A DNA stretch of 37,730 nucleotides from positions 1-37,730 of the forward strand of contig NZ_JANBVH010000039.1 in the NCBI RefSeq assembly GCF_024273235.1, given 5' to 3'. Source of the stretch: Sphingomonas faeni. Its GTDB lineage: Bacteria; Pseudomonadota; Alphaproteobacteria; Sphingomonadales; Sphingomonadaceae. Made by a program: the position numbers and the translations under genes. The notes under the pieces are model-generated. The model did not search any database. It saw only the letters and a program-made list of their open reading frames with translations, and had not been told where the DNA came from. Below, one piece after another: positions 1-9,047 of the stretch. Position 1 is the first letter of the stretch. Each line of letters begins with the position of its first letter.

Positions 1-85
1 GACCGCCTCGAATTCGCATTCAAATACGGGTTCTGATTGCCCAACGCTGCAGAATCCCCACCGCTCCACCTGAGAGGATACCGCC

Positions 86-1753
86 ATGGCAACGACAACC
101 GGGGACGCATCGCCCCTTGGTCACGTGAAGCAGAGCCAGCCGTTGATCATCATCGCATCCTCCTTGGGTGCGGTGTTCGAATGGTATGATTTCTACCTGT
201 ACGGCCTGCTCGCGACGATCATCACCGCGCAGTTCTTCTCGGGCGTCAACGAGACGACCGGGTTCATCTTCGCGCTCGCGGCGTTCGCGGCCGGGTTCGC
301 GGTGCGGCCGTTCGGCGCGCTGGTGTTCGGGCGGATCGGCGATGTCGTCGGGCGCAAGAACACCTTCCTCGTGACGATGGCGATCATGGGCCTGTCGACC
401 TTCCTGGTCGGCCTGCTCCCCAGCTATGCGTCGGTCGGCGTCGCCGCGCCGATCGCGCTGGTGGTATTGCGCCTGTTGCAGGGCCTCGCGCTCGGCGGCG
501 AATATGGCGGTGCCGCGACCTATGTCGCCGAGCATGCGCCTGACAAGAAGCGCGGGCTGTTCACCAGCTTCATCCAGACGACCGCGTCGCTCGGCCTGTT
601 CGCGGCGCTGTTGATCGTGATCGGCGTCCGCACTCTTGTGGGCGAAGAAGCGTTCGCGGCTTGGGGCTGGCGTATCCCGTTCATCGTCTCGATCGCGCTG
701 CTTGCCGTGTCGCTGTGGATCCGCATGCAGCTCGAAGAGAGCCCGGTGTTCCAGAAGATGAAGGACGAGGGCAAGACCTCGAAGGCGCCGCTGACCGAAG
801 CGTTCGGCCAGTGGAGCAATTTGAAGGTCGTGCTGATCGCGCTGTTCGGTGCGGTCGTCGGCCAGGGCGTCGTGTTCTACACCAGCCAGTTCTACGCGCT
901 GTTCTTCTTGGAAAAGAACCTGCGCGTCGATGGGCCGACCACCAACATCCTGATCGCGATCGCACTGCTGATCGCGACGCCTGCGTTCATCTTCTTCGGC
1001 TGGCTGTCGGACAAGATCGGGCGCAAGTGGATCATCCTGACCGGCTGCGCGCTCGCGGCGCTGACCTACATGCCACTGTTCCACGCGCTGTCGAAGGCCG
1101 CCAACCCCGCGCTGTATGCGGCACAGGCCAATTCGCCGGTGACGGTGGTGGCCAACCCCGACGAGTGCTCGGTCCAGTTCGACCCGGTCGGCAAGAACAA
1201 GTTCGACAGCAGCTCGTGCGACATCGCCAAGTCGTATCTGGCAAAGGCGGGCATCTCGTACACCAACGTGATCGCACCCGCCGGCACCGTCGCGCAGATC
1301 AACATCGGCGGCGCGACCATCCCGGTCGTCAATCCGGCGGTGGTTTCGGGGCCCGAAAAGGCAGCGGCGATCAAGACGTTCGGTACCGAAGTGAAGACCG
1401 CTCTTACCGCGGTCGGCTACCCCGAAAAGGCGGACCCGGCGCAGATCAACAAGCCGATGGTCATCGCCATCCTCGTCCTGCTCGTGCTGTATGTGACGAT
1501 GGTCTACGGGCCGATCGCGGCGTTGCTGGTCGAGCTGTTCCCGACGCGGATCCGCTACACCTCGATGTCGCTGCCCTATCATATCGGCAATGGCTGGTTC
1601 GGCGGGTTCCTGCCCACCGCGGCGTTCGCGATGGTCGCGGCGACCGGGGATATCTATTACGGCCTCTGGTACCCGATCCTCGCCTGCGCGGTGACGGCGC
1701 TGGTCGGCCTGGTATTCCTGCCGGAAACGTTCCGCCGGTCGCTGCACGGCTGA
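86..1753 (+). CDS. MFS transporter, metabolite:H+ symporter (MHS) type
   Basis: A 555-residue inner-membrane permease of the major facilitator superfamily. The substrate is probably an organic acid, betaine or similar small metabolite taken up with protons, but it cannot be read from sequence. The loop between helices 2 and 3 has the MFS signature GRIGDVVGRK, repeated in the second half as WLSDKIGRKW. The segment LQGLALGGEYGGAATYVAEH is typical of MHS members such as ProP and ShiA. About 110 residues (roughly 345-455) interrupt the second half before the last helices. This hydrophilic insert contains two Cys (DECSVQF and SSSCDI) and is probably periplasmic. The ATG has a good ribosome-binding site (GAGGA) and a strong terminator follows the gene. 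It appears to be transcribed alone. Confidence 0.9.
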   Translation: MATTTGDASPLGHVKQSQPLIIIASSLGAVFEWYDFYLYGLLATIITAQFFSGVNETTGFIFALAAFAAGFAVRPFGALVFGRIGDVVGRKNTFLVTMAIMGLSTFLVGLLPSYASVGVAAPIALVVLRLLQGLALGGEYGGAATYVAEHAPDKKRGLFTSFIQTTASLGLFAALLIVIGVRTLVGEEAFAAWGWRIPFIVSIALLAVSLWIRMQLEESPVFQKMKDEGKTSKAPLTEAFGQWSNLKVVLIALFGAVVGQGVVFYTSQFYALFFLEKNLRVDGPTTNILIAIALLIATPAFIFFGWLSDKIGRKWIILTGCALAALTYMPLFHALSKAANPALYAAQANSPVTVVANPDECSVQFDPVGKNKFDSSSCDIAKSYLAKAGISYTNVIAPAGTVAQINIGGATIPVVNPAVVSGPEKAAAIKTFGTEVKTALTAVGYPEKADPAQINKPMVIAILVLLVLYVTMVYGPIAALLVELFPTRIRYTSMSLPYHIGNGWFGGFLPTAAFAMVAATGDIYYGLWYPILACAVTALVGLVFLPETFRRSLHG

Positions 1754-1776
1754 CCGTAGCTGAGGACCTGCGCCGA

Positions 1777-1821
1777 GGGCGGCGTCGATCCGGCAGAACC
1801 GGATCGGCGCCGCCCTTTTTT
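1777..1821 (+). terminator. Rho-independent terminator of the MFS gene
   Basis: A 17-base GC-rich arm (1777-1793), a 5-base loop and a nearly perfect complementary arm (1799-1815) are followed by six T residues. It lies 24 bases after the MFS stop codon. The remaining ~200 bases up to the next gene show no coding signal. Confidence 0.88.
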
Positions 1822-2020
1822 GTCCGGCGCGCTGCGGTCGACGCTCGCCGGCCCGATGCACAGCAAGCTCGCCGTAAAATGCGGATCGATTTCGATCGGT
1901 AGTCGATGCAACGCGCGCCATCCGCGAATATTCCGGGTGTCGATGGCGCGTGCTTTAGATTAGGTAGGCAAGGCGAATTGCGAAACCAGTGTATCTGCCG
2001 CACCGAAGCCTGGGAATAAA

Positions 2021-3511
2021 ATGCCTATATTTAAGCTATATAGGTATATTCAACGCGGCGCGTTCTCGATTCTGGCGCCGGCATTCCTGATCACCGTCTC
2101 GATGCTGGCTTTGCTCGGGGTCGCCTTGTGGCAGGAGCGGCGCGATGCATGGCAGCGTGCCGACCTGGCGTCGGCCAATCTCCTGACGGCGCTCGCGCAG
2201 GATATCGGTGGCAATATCAAACAGGTCGATCGCGGGTTGCAGATCACCGCCGATGGTCTCGCGATCCCGGGAATATGGACGTATCCGGCAACGGTGCGGA
2301 GCCTCATCCTGTTCGCGGCGGGGCGCGCGTCGCCGTATCGCGGGCGGGCGTTCGTGCTGGATTCGCAAGGCCGCCTGATCGCGGGATCGAACCGCGAGCC
2401 GCCGCTGGGCGCGAGCTTTGCCGACCGGCGCTATTTCACTGTCCACCGATCGGGCGGCACGGCCGGTGCCTTCCTGAGCGAACCCCTCGACAGCCGGGTT
2501 GCCGGCGAAGGTCGAAGCCTGGTGCTCAGTCGCCGCGTGACCGGCACGAACGGCGAGTTTGCCGGGATCGTCGGCGCGACCATCCCGCTGCGTTCGATCC
2601 ACGCGACCGTGTCGTCGGTCCGGTCCGGCCCGCAAAGCGCGATCAACCTCTTCACGCTGAAGGGCACGATCATCGTCCGCAACCCGCCGCTGCCCAAGGG
2701 CGCGACTCACAACATCTATGGCTCGGCCACCTTCGACCACATGCTGCGCGAACCCGCCGGCCAGTTCGTCGGCACGTCAGCGATCGACGGACAGGAACGA
2801 CTCTATACCTTCCTGCGCCCCGCCGGCCTTCCCCTGATCCTCGATGTCGCGACGTCCACGCGGGAGATCTTCGCATCGTGGCGGACACGCGCTGGCCTGT
2901 ACGGTATCGCCGTCTCGGCGCTGTGCATCGCGGTGATGACGTTGAGCTTCCTCTTTCGCCGCGAACTCCGCCGCCGCGCCGACAGCGAGGCCGAACTCGG
3001 CAAGCTGGCGGCGACCGACGGCCTCACCGGGTTGCTCAACCGCCGATCGTTCGATGCGGCGATCGCGCGGGAATGGCGACGGGCGCGGCGCACGCAGGCG
3101 CCCTTGTCGCTGGTGATCATCGATGCGGATCACTTCAAGGCGTTCAACGACCATTACGGTCATGTCGCGGGCGACAAGGTGCTGCAGGGGATCGCCGCGG
3201 TCATGCAGGCGTCCGCCCGCCGCGCCAGCGATCAGGTCGCCCGGATCGGCGGCGAGGAATTCGCGATCCTGCTGCCGGATACGGGCGCGCGCGACGCCTG
3301 GCACTTCGCCGAACGGGTGCGACGGGCGGTATCCGACCTGAACATCCCCCATCGCGCCAATTCCGAGGGCGTGGTCACGATCAGCATCGGCGTCACCTGC
3401 AGCGTCACCGTCGAGGCCGGCGACGTCGAGGCCTTCATGAACGCCGGCGACGCGGCGCTGTATCTGGCGAAGAACGCCGGCAGGAACCGGGTCGCCGATA
3501 CCGCCGTCTGA
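2021..3511 (+). CDS. Membrane-anchored diguanylate cyclase with periplasmic sensor
   Basis: A 496-residue enzyme expected to make cyclic di-GMP from two GTP. An N-terminal membrane helix (about 14-36) is followed by a periplasmic region of about 245 residues that looks like a dCache-type ligand sensor. A second helix (about 290-315) leads to a C-terminal GGDEF domain (about 330-495). The active-site motif is intact as GGEEF, and the inhibitory I-site RASD lies exactly five residues upstream, so the enzyme should be active and feedback-inhibited. No EAL domain is present. The start is the ATG after a purine-rich stretch. A small palindrome (CCTATAT/ATATAGG, 2024-2044) lies over the first codons. 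The gene stands alone; ligand and output are unknown. Confidence 0.9.
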   Translation: MPIFKLYRYIQRGAFSILAPAFLITVSMLALLGVALWQERRDAWQRADLASANLLTALAQDIGGNIKQVDRGLQITADGLAIPGIWTYPATVRSLILFAAGRASPYRGRAFVLDSQGRLIAGSNREPPLGASFADRRYFTVHRSGGTAGAFLSEPLDSRVAGEGRSLVLSRRVTGTNGEFAGIVGATIPLRSIHATVSSVRSGPQSAINLFTLKGTIIVRNPPLPKGATHNIYGSATFDHMLREPAGQFVGTSAIDGQERLYTFLRPAGLPLILDVATSTREIFASWRTRAGLYGIAVSALCIAVMTLSFLFRRELRRRADSEAELGKLAATDGLTGLLNRRSFDAAIAREWRRARRTQAPLSLVIIDADHFKAFNDHYGHVAGDKVLQGIAAVMQASARRASDQVARIGGEEFAILLPDTGARDAWHFAERVRRAVSDLNIPHRANSEGVVTISIGVTCSVTVEAGDVEAFMNAGDAALYLAKNAGRNRVADTAV

Positions 3512-3552
3512 TTATGGCGTCTGATTGCAGGGCACTGACCAAAAGAACCCGG

Positions 3553-3580
3553 TTGCAACGCCCAATATATCCGCTAATCC
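3553..3580 (+). promoter_or_regulatory. Candidate arsR promoter (TTGCAA-N16-TAATCC)
   Basis: The -35-like TTGCAA (3553-3558) and -10-like TAATCC (3575-3580) are 16 bases apart. Transcription would start about seven bases after the -10, at or next to the arsR ATG at 3587, so the mRNA would be leaderless. No Shine-Dalgarno sequence precedes that ATG. Confidence 0.5.
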
Positions 3581-3588
3581 GGATATAT
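3565..3588 (+). promoter_or_regulatory. ArsR operator, perfect 9-bp inverted repeat
   Basis: ATATATCCG (3565-3573) and CGGATATAT (3580-3588) form a perfect inverted repeat with a 6-base spacer. It covers the candidate -10 box and the first two bases of the arsR start codon. An ArsR dimer bound here should block initiation until As(III) releases it. The repeat is seen directly; its assignment to ArsR is by position. Confidence 0.72.
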
Positions 3589-3919
3589 GGATTCCGAACT
3601 GGCCATCGTTGCGCTTGGTGCGCTCGCGCAGGATACCCGCCTGGAGACCTTTCGCCTTCTGGTCCGGCATGAGCCGGGCGGTCTGGCGGCCGGCGAGATC
3701 GCGCGGCAGCTGAACGTGCCGCAGAACACGATGTCGGCGCATCTCGGGGTGCTGGCACGCGCCGGGCTGGTGCGATCCGAGCGCCATGGCCGCTCGATCG
3801 TCTACCGCGCCGACCTCGACGGCGTGCGTGCGCTGATGCTGTTCCTCGTCAAGGATTGCTGCGCCGGCAATGCCGAGCTGTGCACGCCGCTGCTCGCCGA
3901 ACTCGCCCCGTGCTGCTGA
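3587..3919 (+). CDS. arsR: ArsR-family arsenite-responsive repressor
   Basis: A 110-residue winged-helix metalloregulator that should repress its own operon and release DNA on binding As(III) or Sb(III). The recognition region reads LNVPQNTMSAHLGVLARAG, typical of ArsR. The Cys residues are near the C-terminus (KDCCAGNAELC, then a terminal CC), not in the DNA-binding helix as in the R773 type, so this belongs to the C-terminal-cysteine class of arsenite sensors. It heads the operon, with an inverted-repeat operator over its own start codon. The ATG was chosen from alignment of the usual N-terminus, since there is no ribosome-binding site. arsC starts 11 bases downstream. Confidence 0.92.
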   Translation: MDSELAIVALGALAQDTRLETFRLLVRHEPGGLAAGEIARQLNVPQNTMSAHLGVLARAGLVRSERHGRSIVYRADLDGVRALMLFLVKDCCAGNAELCTPLLAELAPCC

Positions 3920-3930
3920 AAGGACCCACC

Positions 3931-4403
3931 ATGGCCGTCGATATCGTGATCTATCACAACCCCGAATGCGGCACGTCGCGCAACGTGCTCGGGCTGATCC
4001 GCAATGCGGGCATCGAGCCGCATGTCGTGGAATATCTGAAGACGCCGCCGTCGCGCGCGCTGCTCGTCGACCTCGTCGCGCGCGCCGGGATGACGCCGCG
4101 CGATCTGCTGCGCGAGAAGGGGACGCCGTTTGCCGAGCTGGGCCTGGGCGACACGGCCCTGTCCGACGACGCGCTGTTCGACGCGATGATCACGCATCCT
4201 ATCCTGATCAACCGGCCACTGGTGGTGTCGCCGCTGGGCGTGAAGCTGTGCCGCCCGTCCGAAGCGGTGCTCGACCTGCTGCCCGCGCCGCAGCGCGCGG
4301 CGTTCGCCAAGGAAGACGGCGAGCGAGTCATCGGCGAAGATGGACGGCGCGTCCTCGACGCGGGTCGTCAACGCGTCCTAAACGCGGGCGGCCAGCCCGT
4401 CTG

Positions 4404-4404
<1 letters not shown>
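3931..4404 (+). CDS. arsC: Arsenate reductase, glutaredoxin-type ArsC
   Basis: A 157-residue cytoplasmic enzyme reducing arsenate to arsenite for export. The N-terminus IYHNPECGTSRN carries the catalytic Cys and the C-G-T-S-R signature of the R773-type, glutathione/glutaredoxin-dependent family. The arginine-containing segment HPILINRPLVVSPLGVKLCR completes the active site. The start is the ATG after AAAGGA. Family members are usually about 115-142 residues; here a polar tail of about 25 residues follows, containing an imperfect internal duplication (RRVLDAGRQ/QRVLNAGGQ) that may be a small tandem expansion. The stop overlaps the arsB ATG (ATGA). Confidence 0.93.
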
Positions 4405-5686
<1,282 letters not shown>

Positions 5687-5690
<4 letters not shown>

Positions 5691-6010
5691 CCGCACTCGT
5701 ATATCTTGCCGCATCGCTGGCCGAGATCGGCGGGTGCTTCGCATTCTGGGCATGGCTGCGGCTCGACCGATCGCCGCTATGGCTCGCGCCCGGCATGGCG
5801 TGTCTCGCGCTGTTCGCCTGGTTGCTGACGCGGGTCGACAGCGACGCGGCCGGGCGTGCCTATGCGGCCTATGGCGGTGTCTATATCTGTGCGTCGTTGC
5901 TGTGGCTGTGGGCGGTCGAGGGCGTCCGCCCGGATCGCTGGGACGTCGGCGGCGCGGCGCTCTGCCTGATCGGCACCTGCGTCATTCTACTCGCACCGAG
6001 GACCGCCTGA
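5687..6010 (+). CDS. YnfA/UPF0060-family small membrane protein
   Basis: A 107-residue protein with four hydrophobic helices matching the YnfA (UPF0060) family: LAEIGGCFAFWAWLRLDRSP at the N-terminus, GRAYAAYGGVYICASLLWLW in the middle and a C-terminal helix. The family is structurally similar to small multidrug resistance exporters; its physiological role is not settled. The GTG start overlaps the arsB stop (GTGA), and its TGA overlaps the arsH ATG, so it is locked into the arsenic operon. Its placement between arsB and arsH suggests a part in metalloid or methylarsenical export, which is inference. Confidence 0.88.
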
Positions 6011-6747
6011 TGCCGCTTCGTACGCTGTCCGACCCGACCCATCTGCCCGCGCTCGATCGGCGTTACGTGCGCGATCGTCCCGCGCTGGGGCTGGGGCCGA
6101 ACGACCCGCCGCCGCGGATCCTGCTGCTCTACGGCAGCCTGCGCGAACGCTCCTATTCGCGGCTGTGCGTCGAGGAAGCCGCGCGGCTGCTGGAATTCTT
6201 CGGCTGCGAGACGCGGATCTTCGATCCCTCGACGCTGCCGCTGCCGGACCAGATCGCGAACGACGATCATCCCGCGGTCGACGAACTGCGCCAGTTGTCG
6301 ATGTGGTCCGAAGGGCATGTCTGGTGCAGTCCCGAGCGGCACGGCCAGATCACCGGGATCATGAAGCTGCAGGTCGATCACCTGCCGCTCGCGATCGGCG
6401 GGATGCGGCCGACCCAGGGGCGCACGCTGGCGGTGATGCAGGTGTCGGCGGGGTCGCAGTCGTTCAACAGCGTCAACACCTTGCGCGTGCTCGGCCGGTG
6501 GATGCGGATGGTGACGATCCCCAACCAGTCGAGCGTGGCCAAGGCGTTTGCCGAGTTCGACGACGACGGCCGGATGAAGCCGTCGAGCTATTACGACCGG
6601 ATCGTCGACGTGATGGAGGAACTGGTGCGCTTCACGGTGCTGCTCCGGCCGCATGGTGCGCAACTGGTCGATCGCTATTCGGAGCGCAAGGAGGCCGGCG
6701 TGGCGATCGACCCGGCAACCGACCTGTCGAGTATCGCGCTGACCTGA
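6010..6747 (+). CDS. arsH: ArsH, NADPH-dependent FMN reductase / organoarsenical oxidase
   Basis: A 245-residue flavodoxin-fold protein. The FMN phosphate loop is YGSLRERSYSR, and W-C-S-P-E-R-H-G near residue 115 is characteristic of ArsH. Characterised ArsH proteins oxidise toxic trivalent methylated and aromatic arsenicals to pentavalent forms using NADPH. It is the last gene of the operon, its ATG overlapping the preceding stop. It converges on the DD-carboxypeptidase gene with only 15 bases between the stops, and I see no T-run terminator there. Confidence 0.93.
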   Translation: MPLRTLSDPTHLPALDRRYVRDRPALGLGPNDPPPRILLLYGSLRERSYSRLCVEEAARLLEFFGCETRIFDPSTLPLPDQIANDDHPAVDELRQLSMWSEGHVWCSPERHGQITGIMKLQVDHLPLAIGGMRPTQGRTLAVMQVSAGSQSFNSVNTLRVLGRWMRMVTIPNQSSVAKAFAEFDDDGRMKPSSYYDRIVDVMEELVRFTVLLRPHGAQLVDRYSERKEAGVAIDPATDLSSIALT

Positions 6748-6762
6748 GCCCGCACCGGTAAT

Positions 6763-8166
6763 TCAGTTCGCCGCGGCCACCGCGAGCAGTGCCCGGTCGA
6801 TCGCGCCCGTTGCGGAGGCATCGCCCGGCATGTCGTTGGCGAGCGCGGAGAAGGTGAGGGTGCGGCCGCTGGCGGCGATAAGGAAACCGGACACCGCGTT
6901 GGCCGCGTTGAGCGAGCCGGTCTTGGCGAACAGCTTGCCGTCTAGGGGTGTCCCGTGGAAGCGCCGTGCGAGCGTGCCGTCGATCCCGCCGACCGGCAAC
7001 GTCGCCCGCCATGCCGCGCCCCAGGGCTGCATCTGCGTCCAGCGGAGGAAGCGGACCGCCGCGCGTGGCGTGACGCGGTTATAGTTGGACATGCCCGATC
7101 CGTCGGCGAAATCGTAGGTCCAGCGCGCGACCCCGGCGCGGTCGAGCATCGCGCGGACCGCCGCCTGGCCATCCGCGACCGACCCCGACCCGCCGATCGC
7201 CCCGACCCGGCGGAGCAGGAGTTCGGCGTGCAGGTTCTGGCTGACCTTGTTGGTGACGCGCAGGTCTTCGCGAAGCGGCGGCGGGGCGAGGCGGGCGAGC
7301 ACCGCCGGCTCCGGAGGCCGCGCGGCCGGGGCCGAACCACGGGTCGCAGGATCGTCGGCGGACGAGGCGGGGCGATGGCGGACGGTGATCGAACCGGTCA
7401 CGCGAACGCCCAGCGTGCGCAGCATCGCCGCAAGCCGCCACGCGGCCCGGTGCGCGGGATCGTCGATGCCGACGGTGAGCGTCGCGGGCTTGCCGACCGG
7501 AAGCGTGCCGCCGATCCGGAGCAGGTCGTCGTTCGGTATCCGGGTCGCGTCGAGCGCAGCCTTCGTCCCGCCCGTGATCGAACGGTTGTCGATCCGGTAA
7601 TAACCGTCGCCGGTGATCGTCGGTGGCGCGCCGGGACGGGTCGGCGTGACGGTGACGGTCGTGACATTGTCGTCGATCGTCAGCGCGGAGATCGCGGTGC
7701 CGTAGCGGCTGGACACGTTGTTCCAGCTCATCCCCTGCGGCCAGCGTTCGTCGGGAAACGCGCTGTCGTCGCCGATCACGTCGCGGACGCTGCGGGTTCG
7801 CGATGCCACCGCGCGAGCCAGGTCGAGCAGGCAGTCGGTGGCGCAGTTGGGCGCGCTCGACAGTCGCGCATCGCCGTGCCCGGCCAGGATCACGTCGCGC
7901 CCTTCGAGCCGAACGGTGGCGCCGCCGCCGCCGTCCGGTGCGGTGGTGTCCAGCATCGCGAACGCGGCGGCGGTGGTGAAGATCTTGGTGTTCGAGGCGG
8001 GGACGAACCGATCGTCGGGGCGGACCGCCACGATCTCCCGGCCTTGCTCGTCCGCCACGACCAGGCCGATCCGCGTGCCCGGACCGGCGGCCGCCAGTGC
8101 CTGCTCGATGGCGGGATCGGTCGGGACAGCGGCGGTGAGGAGGAGAGCGAGAAGGATGGGCGTCAT
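6763..8166 (-). CDS. dacB: D-alanyl-D-alanine carboxypeptidase/endopeptidase (PBP4-type, S13)
   Basis: A 467-residue periplasmic serine peptidase with a short N-terminal signal peptide (about 15-19 residues). All three penicillin-binding motifs are present: S58-x-x-K61 in PASNTKIF, SxN in GSGMSNYN, and KTG in FAKTGSLNAAN. The long insert between the first two motifs is typical of class C PBP4/DacB. It should release terminal D-Ala from peptidoglycan stem peptides or cut cross-links. Its ATG overlaps the LysR stop (ATGA), making it the last gene of the D-amino-acid operon. That context suggests generation of D-Ala for scavenging as well as wall maturation (inference). Confidence 0.92.
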   Translation of the reverse strand: MTPILLALLLTAAVPTDPAIEQALAAAGPGTRIGLVVADEQGREIVAVRPDDRFVPASNTKIFTTAAAFAMLDTTAPDGGGGATVRLEGRDVILAGHGDARLSSAPNCATDCLLDLARAVASRTRSVRDVIGDDSAFPDERWPQGMSWNNVSSRYGTAISALTIDDNVTTVTVTPTRPGAPPTITGDGYYRIDNRSITGGTKAALDATRIPNDDLLRIGGTLPVGKPATLTVGIDDPAHRAAWRLAAMLRTLGVRVTGSITVRHRPASSADDPATRGSAPAARPPEPAVLARLAPPPLREDLRVTNKVSQNLHAELLLRRVGAIGGSGSVADGQAAVRAMLDRAGVARWTYDFADGSGMSNYNRVTPRAAVRFLRWTQMQPWGAAWRATLPVGGIDGTLARRFHGTPLDGKLFAKTGSLNAANAVSGFLIAASGRTLTFSALANDMPGDASATGAIDRALLAVAAAN

Positions 8167-9047
8167 GGTGCCTCGATCACGCTGCCGAGCAGCGCCAGGA
8201 ACTCGCTGGCGAGTGCGCTCGGCGGACGGTCGAGCAGGTGGATCGCGTGGACGTCGAAGGTCAGCGACGGCTTCAGCGGTCGCATCGCCAGCCCCGGCGT
8301 CATCCACGCTTCGGCGGTGAAATTGTCGACGATGGTCAGGCCGACGCCCGCGCGGACCAGGGCGGCGGCGATGTAGAAGGTGCGCGCCGACGCGACCTCG
8401 TCCAGTTCGAGCGCCTGGCGATCGAGTTCGGTCGAGAACATCTGGCCGATCGGACCGCTGGCCGCGAGCGTGATGAAGCGGTGACCGACGAGCTGCGCCA
8501 GTTCGACGCGGGGTGGCGCATCGGGCATGTCCTCCTCGCGGTAGAGCACGACCAGTTCGCCCTCGCCGAGCCAGCTCTGGCCGAGCGGCGCACCGCGCGG
8601 CACCTCGGCGGCGATCGCGATATCGGTCTCGCGCTCGTACAGCTTGCGCAGCAGGTCGTCGTGGTGGACGGTCTGGAGATCGAAGCGGACGTCGGGATGC
8701 TTTTCCAGAAAGCGCGACACCGCGGTCGGCAGGGCACCGAGCGCCAGGCTGGGGAGTGCGGAGATGCGCAGCGTCGCCCCAGCGCCGGCGCGAAGATTGC
8801 GACCGGCCTCGCGCAGCGCCCGGACGCGCTCCTGGATATCGGCGACGTCGCCGAACAGCGCATGGGCGTCCTCGGTCGGGACGAGCCGGCCGGTGGTACG
8901 CTGGAACAGGTCGAAGCCGAGCATTGTCTCGGCATGGCGCAACGTCTTCGACACCGACGGCTGCGAGATGTTGAGCGCGCGGGCGGCGGCACTGACCGAT
9001 CCGTTGACGTAGACCGCGTGGAAGATCTCGATATGGCGCAGGTTCAT
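8163..9047 (-). CDS. LysR-family transcriptional regulator
   Basis: A 294-residue LTTR. The N-terminal winged helix (about 1-60) reads FHAVYVNGSVSAAARALNIS then QPSVSKTLRHAE, and residues 90-294 form a periplasmic-binding-protein-like effector domain. It lies inside the operon, coupled on both sides: its ATG overlaps the symporter stop, and its stop overlaps the dacB ATG. LTTRs are more often divergent from their targets, so this one probably acts at a distance, plausibly at the two T-N11-A boxes at 16398-16443 upstream of the first operon gene. The inducer may be a D-amino acid or N-acyl amino acid (inference). Confidence 0.9.
   Translation of the reverse strand: MNLRHIEIFHAVYVNGSVSAAARALNISQPSVSKTLRHAETMLGFDLFQRTTGRLVPTEDAHALFGDVADIQERVRALREAGRNLRAGAGATLRISALPSLALGALPTAVSRFLEKHPDVRFDLQTVHHDDLLRKLYERETDIAIAAEVPRGAPLGQSWLGEGELVVLYREEDMPDAPPRVELAQLVGHRFITLAASGPIGQMFSTELDRQALELDEVASARTFYIAAALVRAGVGLTIVDNFTAEAWMTPGLAMRPLKPSLTFDVHAIHLLDRPPSALASEFLALLGSVIEAP

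Noticed and set aside
20..1921. A 633-codon minus-strand open frame opposite the MFS gene
   Set aside because: It is an antisense frame in GC-rich DNA, with Arg/Asp/Gln-rich composition and no domain. The plus strand has a clear MFS protein, ribosome-binding site and terminator.
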